A stretch of DNA of 64,000 bases, taken from contig VXRL01000076.1 in NCBI GenBank assembly GCA_009838515.1, positions 1-64,000 on the forward strand, given 5' to 3'. Shown piece by piece: positions 26,040 through 34,435 of the stretch (positions within the stretch are counted from its first letter, which is position 1; each line of letters begins with the position of its first letter). The position numbers and the translations under genes are program-made. The stretch is from Terriglobia bacterium. GTDB taxonomy: Bacteria; Acidobacteriota; Terriglobia; Bryobacterales; UBA6623. A model generated the notes under the pieces. It made no database searches, was not told the origin of the DNA, and saw only the letters and a list, made by a program, of their open reading frames with translations.

Positions 26040-27665
26040 ATGAAGCGCCTCACTTCCTCCCGGATTCTTCCACATGAGGGTGGCACCCTGTCGGTCAAGA
26101 GCGTGACGGCAGCGCTGGTGGGTGCGCTCGTATTCGGCTCCCTGCTGATCGCGCAGCGCAAGCCCTCGTTCGAGCCCCCGCCACCCTCGAAGAAACCGAC
26201 CGTCCAGGGCACGAAGATCCCGGAAGATCGTTTCGGCATCGCCTACGACGACGTCTTCCATCAGATGCACTACGACCAGCCCCTGCGGCCGCAGGTGCAC
26301 TACACCCCGATCACCGGGCAGATTGGGGACGCCACCGGGCTGATTCTCTACAGGGGCGTCTACCACCTGTTCTACATGTACGACGAGTGGTCCAGAAGTC
26401 GGAGGTTCAACAAGAGCTGGGGCCACGCCGTCAGCAGCGATTTGGTCTTCTGGGAGCAGCGACCGCAGATCCTCAACACGCGCCTAGACAATGCACCCGG
26501 AAGCGGAAGCGGAATCGTCGACTGGAACAACACGCTCGGGTTGCAGTCGGGAGTGGAGAAGACGCTGGTGGTCTTCTATACCGACTACGGCCGAGGCACT
26601 TCCATCGCCTTCAGCCGCGACGCGGGCAAGACTTGGATTCGCCACAAGGACAACCCCGTCATCCCGAGGCATGAGGCCAGGAATGATCGGGATGCGAAGG
26701 TCTTCTGGTATAAGCCGGACCAATCTTGGCGGTTGATTCTCTATGAGAGGCTCGGCTTCACGTTCTACAAGTCGCACGACCTGCTGAACTGGGAACGGCT
26801 CAGCAGGTTAGAGGGATTTCACGAGTGCCCTGACTTTCTCGAAATCCCGGTCGACGGAGACGAGAAGAACAAGAAGTGGGTGCTAATCGACGGCGACGGC
26901 TCCTACCGAATCGGCGATTTCGACGGCACGAGCTTCACGTCCTCCATGGAGAATACCTACGCCAACCGAGGCGTGGCCCGCGATGCTTGGAACGGAGCGG
27001 ACCGCGAGCTCTACGCCACGCAGGCCTGGAGCCACTCGTACGAGGGCGACGGACCCTTCTATCAGATGGGCTTCATGCACTTGCCGCACGGAGCGGACCA
27101 CGACCGCACCTGGAGCCAGCAGCAGATCTTCCCGGTGGAGCTGACGCTGGAGACGATCGGCGGCGACGTCCGCCTGTGCCGCAATCCGATCAACGCGATC
27201 AAGCAACTGCGATACGATTCGCATCTCTGGAATGAGCGGGAAGTTCGGCCTGGAGACAACCCCCTCGCCGAGTTGGACGGCGACGTGTTCGAAATCATCG
27301 CCGAGATTGAACCGGGTCATGCAAAGCAGGTCGGCTTTCGCATCAGGGGTAAAGCCCTGACCTACTCGGTCACGGATGAGCGGCTGACCTTCATGGAATC
27401 GGACGCATCCCTGCCCATGGCGGACGGAACAGTCAAGCTGCGCATGATCGTGGACCGGGGCTCTGTCGAGGTCTACGCCAATCAAGGCGAAATCACCTTC
27501 ACGAAGCTCTTCTACCCGGATCCTTCGAACATGGACCTAGAACTCTTCTCCGAGGGAGGAACCGCCAGAATCAGAGCGATGGAGGCCTATCGCCTCCAGT
27601 CCATCTGGTTGAAGCGCGAACAAGAGCTGGGCTACTTTAGAGACTCAGCGAACCGCAAGGAGTAG
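26040..27665 (+). CDS. GH32 family glycosidase (fructan/levanase-like), exported
   Basis: 541 residues with an N-terminal hydrophobic segment (VTAALVGALVFGSLLIAQ). All three GH32 acidic motifs are seen: the nucleophile motif as HYTPITGQIGDATGLILY with Asp97 in place of the usual WMNDPNG context, RNDRDAKVFWY with Arg217-Asp218, and FHECPDFLEI with acid/base Glu262. A C-terminal beta-sandwich (about 410-520) ends with VDRGSVEVYANQGEITFT, a GH32 hallmark. It hydrolyses beta-fructosides or a related bond. First gene of a plus-strand operon with two sulfatases (8 and 34 base gaps), so the substrate may be sulfated. Confidence 0.9.
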   Translation: MKRLTSSRILPHEGGTLSVKSVTAALVGALVFGSLLIAQRKPSFEPPPPSKKPTVQGTKIPEDRFGIAYDDVFHQMHYDQPLRPQVHYTPITGQIGDATGLILYRGVYHLFYMYDEWSRSRRFNKSWGHAVSSDLVFWEQRPQILNTRLDNAPGSGSGIVDWNNTLGLQSGVEKTLVVFYTDYGRGTSIAFSRDAGKTWIRHKDNPVIPRHEARNDRDAKVFWYKPDQSWRLILYERLGFTFYKSHDLLNWERLSRLEGFHECPDFLEIPVDGDEKNKKWVLIDGDGSYRIGDFDGTSFTSSMENTYANRGVARDAWNGADRELYATQAWSHSYEGDGPFYQMGFMHLPHGADHDRTWSQQQIFPVELTLETIGGDVRLCRNPINAIKQLRYDSHLWNEREVRPGDNPLAELDGDVFEIIAEIEPGHAKQVGFRIRGKALTYSVTDERLTFMESDASLPMADGTVKLRMIVDRGSVEVYANQGEITFTKLFYPDPSNMDLELFSEGGTARIRAMEAYRLQSIWLKREQELGYFRDSANRKE

Positions 27666-27673
27666 CCCCGCCC

Positions 27674-29125
27674 ATGCTCGACCGTCGCCGCTTTCTCGGA
27701 CTCTCCGCCGCCGCGCTGGCGTCACAAGCGTGTTCTCCAATGTCCGAGTCTACGGCCGAGCCCGCTCCGCCGAACGTGCTCTTCCTGGCTGTGGATGACC
27801 TCAACACTTGGCTGGGCTGCATGGAGGGCCACCCCCAGGCGAAGACACCCAACATCGATCGCCTTGCAGCCCGCTCGGTCGTGTTTCACAACGCGCACTG
27901 CCAAGCGCCGATCTGCGGACCCTCGCGGGCGAGCCTGATGTCCGGCTATCTGCCGTCCACTACGGGAATCTACGGTCAGATCCGAGACCCGGACCTGCGA
28001 GAGGCTTCGCCAGAAACCGGCTCGACGCCCTTCCTTCCCGAGTGGTTTGGCCAGAACGGCTACCACACGATGGGCGTTGGCAAGCTCTTCCACCGACACG
28101 CCCCGGAAGGTGCCTTCGCCGAGTCGGGAGGCCGTGTTGACGGCTTCGGGCCGCGGCCGCCGGAACGCTTGAAGTGGGATCGCAGGGGGACCAGCACGGA
28201 CTGGGGAGCGTTCCCGGAAACCGACGAGGAGATGCCGGACTTCGGCACGGCGGAGTGGGCGGTGGAACGGCTCCAGCGCGAGCACGACAAGCCGTTTTTC
28301 CTCGGGGCCGGCTTCCTGCGCCCGCATGTGCCTTGGCATGTGCCGAAGAAGTGGTTCGACATGTTCCCGCCGGACGAGCTAGAGATGCCGCCCTACCAGC
28401 CTGGCGATCAGGGCGACGTGCCGGAGATCTCTCGTCAGCTGCATGCCTTGCCGATGATGCCGACGACGGACTGGGCGATCGAGACGGATCAGTGGAAAGA
28501 TATCGTCCAGGCCTACCTGGCGTGCGTCGCCTTCGTGGATGCTCAGGTCGGCAAGGTGCTCGACGCGCTCGATGCAAGCCCTTACGCCGACAACACTTAC
28601 GTCGTGTTGTGGGGCGACCACGGTTACCACATCGGTGAAAAGAACCGCTTCGGCAAACACTCCGTCTGGGAGGAGGCGACCAGGACACCCTTGATGATCG
28701 CCGGCCCCGGGATCGCCCCTGGCATGACTCGGAAGCCAGCCGGACTGAGCGACCTCTACCCGACGCTATTGGACCTGTGCGGGCTACCTGCGAATCCAGC
28801 GAACGAAGGCCATAGCCTCCGCCCCCTTCTGGACGATCCGGCATCGGCCGACTGGCCGTACGTCGCCCTGACGACCTACGGCCGCAACAACCATGGTGTC
28901 CGCGATGAGCGCTACCGCTACATCCGCTACGAGGATGGATCCGAAGAGCTCTACGATCACGAAGACGACGCCCACGAGTGGAACAACGTTGCCGCCGACC
29001 CGACCTACGAAGAAACAAGAGAACGATTGGCCGCGCATCTGCCCGAGGTCAATGTGCCGTGGTCGGAGAAGTCGGTTTACAACTACAACCAGTACTTGAC
29101 CGACCACCGAGAGCGGAACCTGTAA
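27674..29125 (+). CDS. Sulfatase (iduronate-2-sulfatase-like), lipoprotein
   Basis: 483 residues. The leader MLDRRRFLGLSAAALASQAC combines RR with a lipobox ending at Cys20. VLFLAVDDLNTWLGCM has metal ligands Asp41/Asp42; PICGPSRASLMSG has Cys81 in CxPSR; LWGDHGYHIGEKNRFGKHSVWEE has the DHG site and Lys. The DDLNTWLGCMEGHP form and RPHVPWHVPKKWFDMFP are close to iduronate-type sulfatases of marine polysaccharide loci. It is eight bases after the GH32 gene and 34 before another sulfatase. Sulfate removal from a saccharide outside the cytoplasm is likely. Confidence 0.94.
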   Translation: MLDRRRFLGLSAAALASQACSPMSESTAEPAPPNVLFLAVDDLNTWLGCMEGHPQAKTPNIDRLAARSVVFHNAHCQAPICGPSRASLMSGYLPSTTGIYGQIRDPDLREASPETGSTPFLPEWFGQNGYHTMGVGKLFHRHAPEGAFAESGGRVDGFGPRPPERLKWDRRGTSTDWGAFPETDEEMPDFGTAEWAVERLQREHDKPFFLGAGFLRPHVPWHVPKKWFDMFPPDELEMPPYQPGDQGDVPEISRQLHALPMMPTTDWAIETDQWKDIVQAYLACVAFVDAQVGKVLDALDASPYADNTYVVLWGDHGYHIGEKNRFGKHSVWEEATRTPLMIAGPGIAPGMTRKPAGLSDLYPTLLDLCGLPANPANEGHSLRPLLDDPASADWPYVALTTYGRNNHGVRDERYRYIRYEDGSEELYDHEDDAHEWNNVAADPTYEETRERLAAHLPEVNVPWSEKSVYNYNQYLTDHRERNL

Positions 29126-29159
29126 GCCTATTCTGAGTCGCAACTGAATCGAACGAACC

Positions 29160-30578
29160 ATGCCTCTCGCCCGTCATGTCTGGGTGCTGGCCGCGCTTCT
29201 CGCGCTTCTCGCGGTATCGTGTGCTGCCGCCGACGGGACGAAGCCGAATGTCGTCCTGATCTTCATCGACGATATGGGCTACGGCGACATCGGCCCGTTC
29301 GGGTCCACCATCAACAAGACCCCCCATCTCGATCGCATGGCGTTGGAGGGACTCGCCCTTCGCCAGTTCTATGTCTCGAACACCAACTGCACGCCGTCGC
29401 GCGCGGCTCTGATGACCGGGACATACGCTCATCGGATCGGCATGGACGGCGACGTGCTGTTTCCGGGCGAGCGCCGGGGCCTCAACCCGAGCGAGACGAC
29501 GATCGCGGAGGTCATGAGGGGAGCCGGCTACGCCACCGGCGTCTTCGGCAAATGGCATCTCGGCGACCAGCCGGAGCACTTGCCGCTCGAGCACGGCTTC
29601 GACGAGTACTTCGGAATCCCCTATTCGAACGACATGTGGCCGGGGAATCTCAGGGGCCATCGTCACACGAAAAAGCCCTACACACCTTTGCCGGTCGTTC
29701 GGAACGACCAAGTGGTTGCCTACGTGGCTGACGGCGCGGACCAAGCGCTTCTTGCCGAGGCCGTCACCGACGCAGCGATCGAGTTCATTCGAGAACATCG
29801 GGCCGAGCCCTTCTTCCTGTATCTGCCCCACGCGTACATCCATCGGCCGCGATACGCACGCCCGGAGATTGCGGAACGGGCTGGGGGAGACATAAACCGC
29901 GCGGTTGTGGAGGAGGTCGACGACAGCGTCGGACGCGTTCTCGACACGCTGCGGGCATTCGACCTCGCGGAAGGGACCTTGGTCATCTTCACATCGGATA
30001 ACGGCGGCGCCACCGGCATGAGCATGGGCCCTCTGCGCGGCGGCAAGGGTGGCCCTAAGTATGAAGGCCACATGCGCGAGCCGACGCTTACCTGGTGGCC
30101 GGGAACGATCCCGGCGGGCCAGACGACGGACGAGATCGTCTCCGCACTCGATATCCTGCCGTCTCTGGCAGCGCTCGTAGGGGCGGCTCAGCCCGACCGC
30201 CAAATCGACGGCAAGAACGCACTCGATACTCTGCTGGGCAAGCCCAATGCGCGCTCGCCGCATGAGCTTCTGTTCTACGAGGACGAAGGCATTCGCCGCG
30301 GCAACTGGAAGCTCGTCCGCGGAGCTTCGGGAGGGTTCGAACTGTACGACTTAGACGCAGACGTCGGCGAGACGAACGATCTGGCGGCAGCGCACCCAGA
30401 GCGTGTGAACGAGCTGCGCGCGCTGCTCGAGGAGCATGCGGCGGAGATCGCCGCCAACCTGAGACCGGCAGCACAGAGCGAGACAGCTCTGCACCTCATT
30501 ACGGAGCCCGGAGATCTGCCCAAGCTGCGGGAGCTCATCGGCGTTAACGATTTCGAGGCCGTAGCGGAACGCCGGTGA
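29160..30578 (+). CDS. Arylsulfatase-type sulfatase
   Basis: 472 residues with signal peptide (VWVLAALLALLAVSCAAADG). VVLIFIDDMGYGDIGPFG gives Asp37/Asp38; NTNCTPSRAALMTG holds Cys77 in CxPSR, the formylglycine site; GVFGKWHLGD and FTSDNGGATG follow, with Lys in the GGKGGPKYEG loop. The DDMGYGDIG form is that of the large arylsulfatase A-like group with broad saccharide substrates. It ends the GH32-sulfatase-sulfatase operon. The last 40 residues (ALHLITEPGDLPKLRELIG) look like a small added tail. Confidence 0.94.
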   Translation: MPLARHVWVLAALLALLAVSCAAADGTKPNVVLIFIDDMGYGDIGPFGSTINKTPHLDRMALEGLALRQFYVSNTNCTPSRAALMTGTYAHRIGMDGDVLFPGERRGLNPSETTIAEVMRGAGYATGVFGKWHLGDQPEHLPLEHGFDEYFGIPYSNDMWPGNLRGHRHTKKPYTPLPVVRNDQVVAYVADGADQALLAEAVTDAAIEFIREHRAEPFFLYLPHAYIHRPRYARPEIAERAGGDINRAVVEEVDDSVGRVLDTLRAFDLAEGTLVIFTSDNGGATGMSMGPLRGGKGGPKYEGHMREPTLTWWPGTIPAGQTTDEIVSALDILPSLAALVGAAQPDRQIDGKNALDTLLGKPNARSPHELLFYEDEGIRRGNWKLVRGASGGFELYDLDADVGETNDLAAAHPERVNELRALLEEHAAEIAANLRPAAQSETALHLITEPGDLPKLRELIGVNDFEAVAERR

Positions 30579-30821
30579 AGGAAGGAGGGACCGATGCTGC
30601 GATCTTCTCGAAGGCGTATCGTTCTCTCAACTGCGTGTTCGTTGCACAGACGGCTCCCGCCGTTCTTTGTCCGGTTCAGCAGCGGCCGAACGCGATCGTC
30701 GTTCTAAGTGTCGTCGGCCGCACAGCGCATCGTGGGGCACTTGTCGAATGGGCCCGTAGTCAATCTTCTTGCCCCAGAGCAAGGACAACACGTTCCGGAA
30801 CACCGCCTATCGAGGACTCTC

Positions 30822-31172
30822 TCAATAGCCTTCTATCTCCCCGGTTTGGCCGCTGATCTCGCGCTTCACCGCCTCGGCAATCCAAGAGTTGAGGCTTTTC
30901 CCCTGAGCCTTGGCGGCCGCTTCAGCAGCACGGTGTACTGCCGGGGGGACCCGTAGCGGAATCTTCCCGGAATATGGCTTGTCGGGAAACCGACCTCGTG
31001 TCTCGCAGGCCTGCAAGTAGTCGTCGATCGAAAATTCGAACTCCTTTCTGAGTTCAACGACAGAGACCCCTTCGAACATGATCACGTCGCGAGTTCCTGT
31101 CACTTCCCCGCGAAAGACGCCCGCCTCGTCATCGAACGTAATTGCCGCTCGGTACCCTTTGTATTCCATCAT
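30822..31172 (-). CDS. hicB: HicB-family antitoxin with C-terminal helix-turn-helix
   Basis: 116 residues. KGYRAAITFDDEAGVFRGEVTG and VIMFEGVSVVELRKEFEFSIDDYL form the partial RNase-H-like part; GKIPLRVPPAVHRAAEAAAKAQGKSLNSW is a DNA-binding RHH domain. This longer HicB type normally follows hicA and represses the operon. The ATG overlaps the TGA of an upstream hicA fragment (ATGA), a coupling arrangement, but that hicA is incomplete. Confidence 0.88.
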   Translation of the reverse strand: MMEYKGYRAAITFDDEAGVFRGEVTGTRDVIMFEGVSVVELRKEFEFSIDDYLQACETRGRFPDKPYSGKIPLRVPPAVHRAAEAAAKAQGKSLNSWIAEAVKREISGQTGEIEGY

Positions 31173-31311
31173 CGCTGTATCCTCTCGCCGTTCAGCTTCC
31201 TCGGGTGGGGTCTGTGAAAATGACGGGCCACGCCATTCAGCTCGACGTAGACGTTAGAACCCGCCCGCTCCTCATTGTGGGCTCCGGACGCCACGAACCG
31301 GGATTCGATGT
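31169..31311 (-). pseudogene. hicA: Internal fragment of a HicA toxin
   Basis: The frame DIESRFVASGAHNEERAGSN ... VELNGVARHFHRPHPRK, read on the minus strand, matches the middle of HicA (glycine turn, RNA-binding strand, RPHP motif). The usual N-terminal MNSKHRKTLEAIF-type segment is missing, with no ATG, because the region upstream is the 3' end of the esterase gene. The normal C-terminal 20 or so residues are replaced by LNGERIQR before the stop. It is thus a relic still joined by ATGA to an intact hicB. Confidence 0.6.
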
Positions 31312-32300
31312 CAGTCCGGGGGTGCTTCCGCCCGAATCTCTTCGGTCTGGCGCCTGTGAGCAAGGAACCATTCGTAGAGGTCCCAGCCTTCGTACACGCG
31401 CGTCCAGACGTTATGGCCCAAGTCCTCGTGGACGGTGAAGCGCACATCGGGATGGCCTGCTGCCTCCAGAGCCACGACGGTTTCCAAGACGCGCTCTGGA
31501 CGCACCACTGTGTCACGACCTCCCTGGAACACCCACACTGGCAGCTTGGCGTCCGCGATCCGATCGACCCGGCTGGGATCTCCGGGACCGCAGATGGGAG
31601 CGACCGCGGCCCATCGGTTCGGGTCCGCCATTGCTAGGTGCCACGTTCCGGCCCCGCCGAAGCTCAAGCCGGTCAGATAGACTCGATCTTGGTCGGACCG
31701 GAACTCGCTTAAGGTGGCATCAACCATCGCAAGCACCTCGCCTTCCATCCTGGTCCAGCTCTCTCTCGACGCCGAGGCCGTGAAGGACGGGAGGCTTAGG
31801 TCGGTCACCCGCGCCATTGGTTGCTGCGGGCGACGACCGTAGCGGCGGGGTGGAGGCGGGCCGTCTTCGATTCTCTTTGGGGCGGGCTGGTCGGAGCTGC
31901 GGCGCGGCCGGTCGAACAACGGCATCTGCGGCGAGATCATGATGAAGGGCAGGTCGCGCCCTTGGATCCAGGCTTCCGCCACTGGTCCGTGAACGAGGAT
32001 CCGGTCGAGATCCTCCATGGCGTTGCCGCGCTCCCCTCCGCCATGGAGGAATAGGATCACCGGCCAACGCTTTCCCGGTTCGGTGTGATAGCCGGTCGGC
32101 AGGTATACGAAGTACTCGCGGCGTTCCCCCGTGACCTGGCTTTCGTACCCTTTTCGAAGTAGCTGCCCCTGACTGCGGCCTGCTGGCTCAGCAACGGCCT
32201 GATTGCTGGCGATGGCTAGGCTGATGGCCAGCGCCACGCCGTAGACGACGAGGCTCCGATGGGCTGGCCGGAGGGCCGTTGTGCGGGCTGACTGCTTCAT
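31311..32300 (-). CDS. Exported alpha/beta hydrolase (esterase/phospholipase type)
   Basis: 329 residues with a signal peptide (SLVVYGVALAISLAIASNQAVA). HGGGERGN forms the oxyanion region, GLSFGGAGTW carries nucleophile Ser213, Asp263 sits in FQGGRDTVV and His296 in EDLGHNVW, completing the triad. The layout is that of the COG4099 group of predicted peptidases/esterases that remove acyl or aryl esters from polysaccharides. A long Pro/Arg-rich insertion (about 128-165) precedes the triad. The stop lies exactly where the hicA relic begins. Confidence 0.88.
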   Translation of the reverse strand: MKQSARTTALRPAHRSLVVYGVALAISLAIASNQAVAEPAGRSQGQLLRKGYESQVTGERREYFVYLPTGYHTEPGKRWPVILFLHGGGERGNAMEDLDRILVHGPVAEAWIQGRDLPFIMISPQMPLFDRPRRSSDQPAPKRIEDGPPPPRRYGRRPQQPMARVTDLSLPSFTASASRESWTRMEGEVLAMVDATLSEFRSDQDRVYLTGLSFGGAGTWHLAMADPNRWAAVAPICGPGDPSRVDRIADAKLPVWVFQGGRDTVVRPERVLETVVALEAAGHPDVRFTVHEDLGHNVWTRVYEGWDLYEWFLAHRRQTEEIRAEAPPD

Positions 32301-32670
32301 GCACGCGCTATCGTCGCATAGGTCGCTGGGTCGCGACCGCGCAAAGGGTTGGAACCGCGTGGCTTAGACGGTACATTGCTAGCCTCCGATGCCGGCGATG
32401 CGGAAACAGCAGAAGGAGTTAGGACGACGAGAAAAGAGAACGTGGGATCGAGCGTTGGTGATTTCCTCAAGCAAGAAGGCACGTTCGAGGACGCGTAAAC
32501 CGAGGCTGCCATTCCTCTCTCCTTGGCACCCCCCTAACATAAAAGGTTGAACGACGTTGCCGGCGTTGGTAGGGGAGGATGGTGGCCGGGCTCTTCCATT
32601 GGGGACAGTGGAGCCCGCCTCAGCCGGGAATCCCGATTGAATGGGCAAGAAACGAGCGTCTCGCGGCGGC
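32301..32670. other. Intergenic stretch with no supported gene
   Basis: About 370 bases between the esterase start and a sulfatase stop, both on the minus strand. No motif-bearing frame. The TAACATAAAA stretch near 32536 may be part of a promoter, but this is weak. Confidence 0.4.
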
Positions 32671-34284
32671 TTAACGGGGCTTCCGCGTACGCTCGCGGCT
32701 CCAGAACCCGGAAAACACCTCCAGCGGATCATCCTCCTCCGGCGACGCGTCTACCTGGTCCCACATCCAGAAATCCTTGAACAATACACGAGGGTCTGGC
32801 GATTTGCGATCTCTCCAGTACCTGCGATCAGCCTCTCGAATCAGCCGGTTGGCCTGCCTCCATTCGGTGATCACATCGTCGAACCAGTCGTCGTATCGGC
32901 GGTTGAGGTCGCGCACGACTTCTGGGTATCTGTCCGACAGATCCGTCGTCTCGCCGGGATCCTGGATGAGATCGAATAGTCTCGGCGGTTCGCCACCAGC
33001 ATTCGGGAAGTCGGGTATGTCGGGATCCAGAGGCATTTCCCAGTGTTCTTGCGTGATACCTCGGCGGTACGAAGGATTGTCGCGGGGACCGTCCTTCGCC
33101 ATCGTCGGTCTCAACCCTGGCCAATAGAGCTTCCAGCGTCCCTTGCGAATAGCGGCATCGCTGTGCCGGACCGGCGTATAGCGGTTCTTCTGGAATGGAA
33201 GGATACGATTCGAGAGTTCCGGCATCTCCTCGCCCCGCAGCAGGGGCATCACGTTCCGGCCGTCGAGCGGCTTGGCTCCTGGCGGGGAATCTACAGCAGT
33301 CGCATGGAAGAGCGTCGGCAACCAGTCGCAGCCGTGGATCGGGGCGTCCACCACCAGCCCTGCCGGAAAGTTCCCAGGCCAACTGGCCACTGCCGGCACG
33401 CGAATGCCTTGCTCAAGAACTTCGCCCTTGCTGCCGGAGAGGCCAGCGTGGAACCGGTACGTCGAAGCGTCAAGATCCGCCCGTCGGTTCAGGATGGCGC
33501 CGTTATCGCTGGTAACCACGATAATCGTCTCATCCCAGATGCCTTCCCGCTTCAACGCGGCGAAGATTCGTCCGAGGCCGGCATCCAGCGCTTCGATCAT
33601 TGCGTAGATTGTGGCGACCGTTCGGCCATAGCGGAACCCGACCCTCCTCTCATACTTTTCGACCAGTTCCTGAGGAGCTTGAAACGGATCGTGTATCGCG
33701 TTGTGGGCGAGGAAGATTGCGAACGGCGGCCCCTGGCGGTCGCGGATGAGGCGAATCGTCTCGTCGCTGAAGACGTCCGGAAGGTAGCGACCGTCCGGCT
33801 TGTCGTAGACCCCGTTGCGCATCAGATTCCAGCGCCAATAGTCCTGGGCGCCGTTTGGGAAGCCGAAGAAGAGGTCAAAGCCGCGCCTGTGCGGCAGCAC
33901 ATCCGCGTTGTACAGTCCGTTGTGCCACTTCCCGATCAGTGCAGTGGTGTAGCCGGCGTGCCGGAAATAGTCCCCAAAGGTCTTCTCGGAAGGGGCGATT
34001 CGATCGATGCCGCGGTTGCTCGAGACATCCACCGCACCGGTGCGATGGTTGTAGCGGCCGGTCAGAAAGCCGGCCCTCGCCGGGGCGCAGAGCGGCGAAG
34101 GGGCGTAGTGATGGGTTAGCAGCACACCACTGCGGACCAGGGAGTCAATGTGCGGCGTGTCCACGTACGGGTTGCCGTAGGCTCGAAGGTCCCCGTAGCC
34201 GAGGTCATCGAGCAGGACGAACAGGACGTTGGGAGCTGCCGCGGATGTGACGGCGCAGAGAATCGCGAGGAGTGCGAGACGCAT
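32671..34284 (-). CDS. Sulfatase (CAPAR active site)
   Basis: 537 residues from the ATG that yields a leader MRLALLAILCAVTSAAA; the frame opens at 34311. VLFVLLDDLGYGDLRAYG has Asp26/Asp27; PSPLCAPARAGFLTG holds Cys66 with CxPAR, a less common but accepted version of CxPSR. TSDNGAIL and GSKGEVLEQGIRVP supply the second metal site and Lys. Long C-terminal tail after the LFDLIQDPGETTDLSD motif (about 85 residues, Arg/Trp-rich, MWDQVDASPEEDD). It is divergent from a cytochrome/DUF1501 operon, with 151 bases between starts. Confidence 0.93.
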   Translation of the reverse strand: MRLALLAILCAVTSAAAPNVLFVLLDDLGYGDLRAYGNPYVDTPHIDSLVRSGVLLTHHYAPSPLCAPARAGFLTGRYNHRTGAVDVSSNRGIDRIAPSEKTFGDYFRHAGYTTALIGKWHNGLYNADVLPHRRGFDLFFGFPNGAQDYWRWNLMRNGVYDKPDGRYLPDVFSDETIRLIRDRQGPPFAIFLAHNAIHDPFQAPQELVEKYERRVGFRYGRTVATIYAMIEALDAGLGRIFAALKREGIWDETIIVVTSDNGAILNRRADLDASTYRFHAGLSGSKGEVLEQGIRVPAVASWPGNFPAGLVVDAPIHGCDWLPTLFHATAVDSPPGAKPLDGRNVMPLLRGEEMPELSNRILPFQKNRYTPVRHSDAAIRKGRWKLYWPGLRPTMAKDGPRDNPSYRRGITQEHWEMPLDPDIPDFPNAGGEPPRLFDLIQDPGETTDLSDRYPEVVRDLNRRYDDWFDDVITEWRQANRLIREADRRYWRDRKSPDPRVLFKDFWMWDQVDASPEEDDPLEVFSGFWSRERTRKPR

Positions 34285-34435
34285 GGGGGCCTTGGTCCGA
34301 CGCCTGAACAAGATGTTACGCGACCGGCCTCATTGTGCCGCCGGTCCCCGTGGGCAGCCTGGTCGGCTCACGTCGGCGTTGAGACCCGCAACAGGGTCCC
34401 GGCCTAGAATGGAGGCGACAGCGAGAAGCAGCGCC

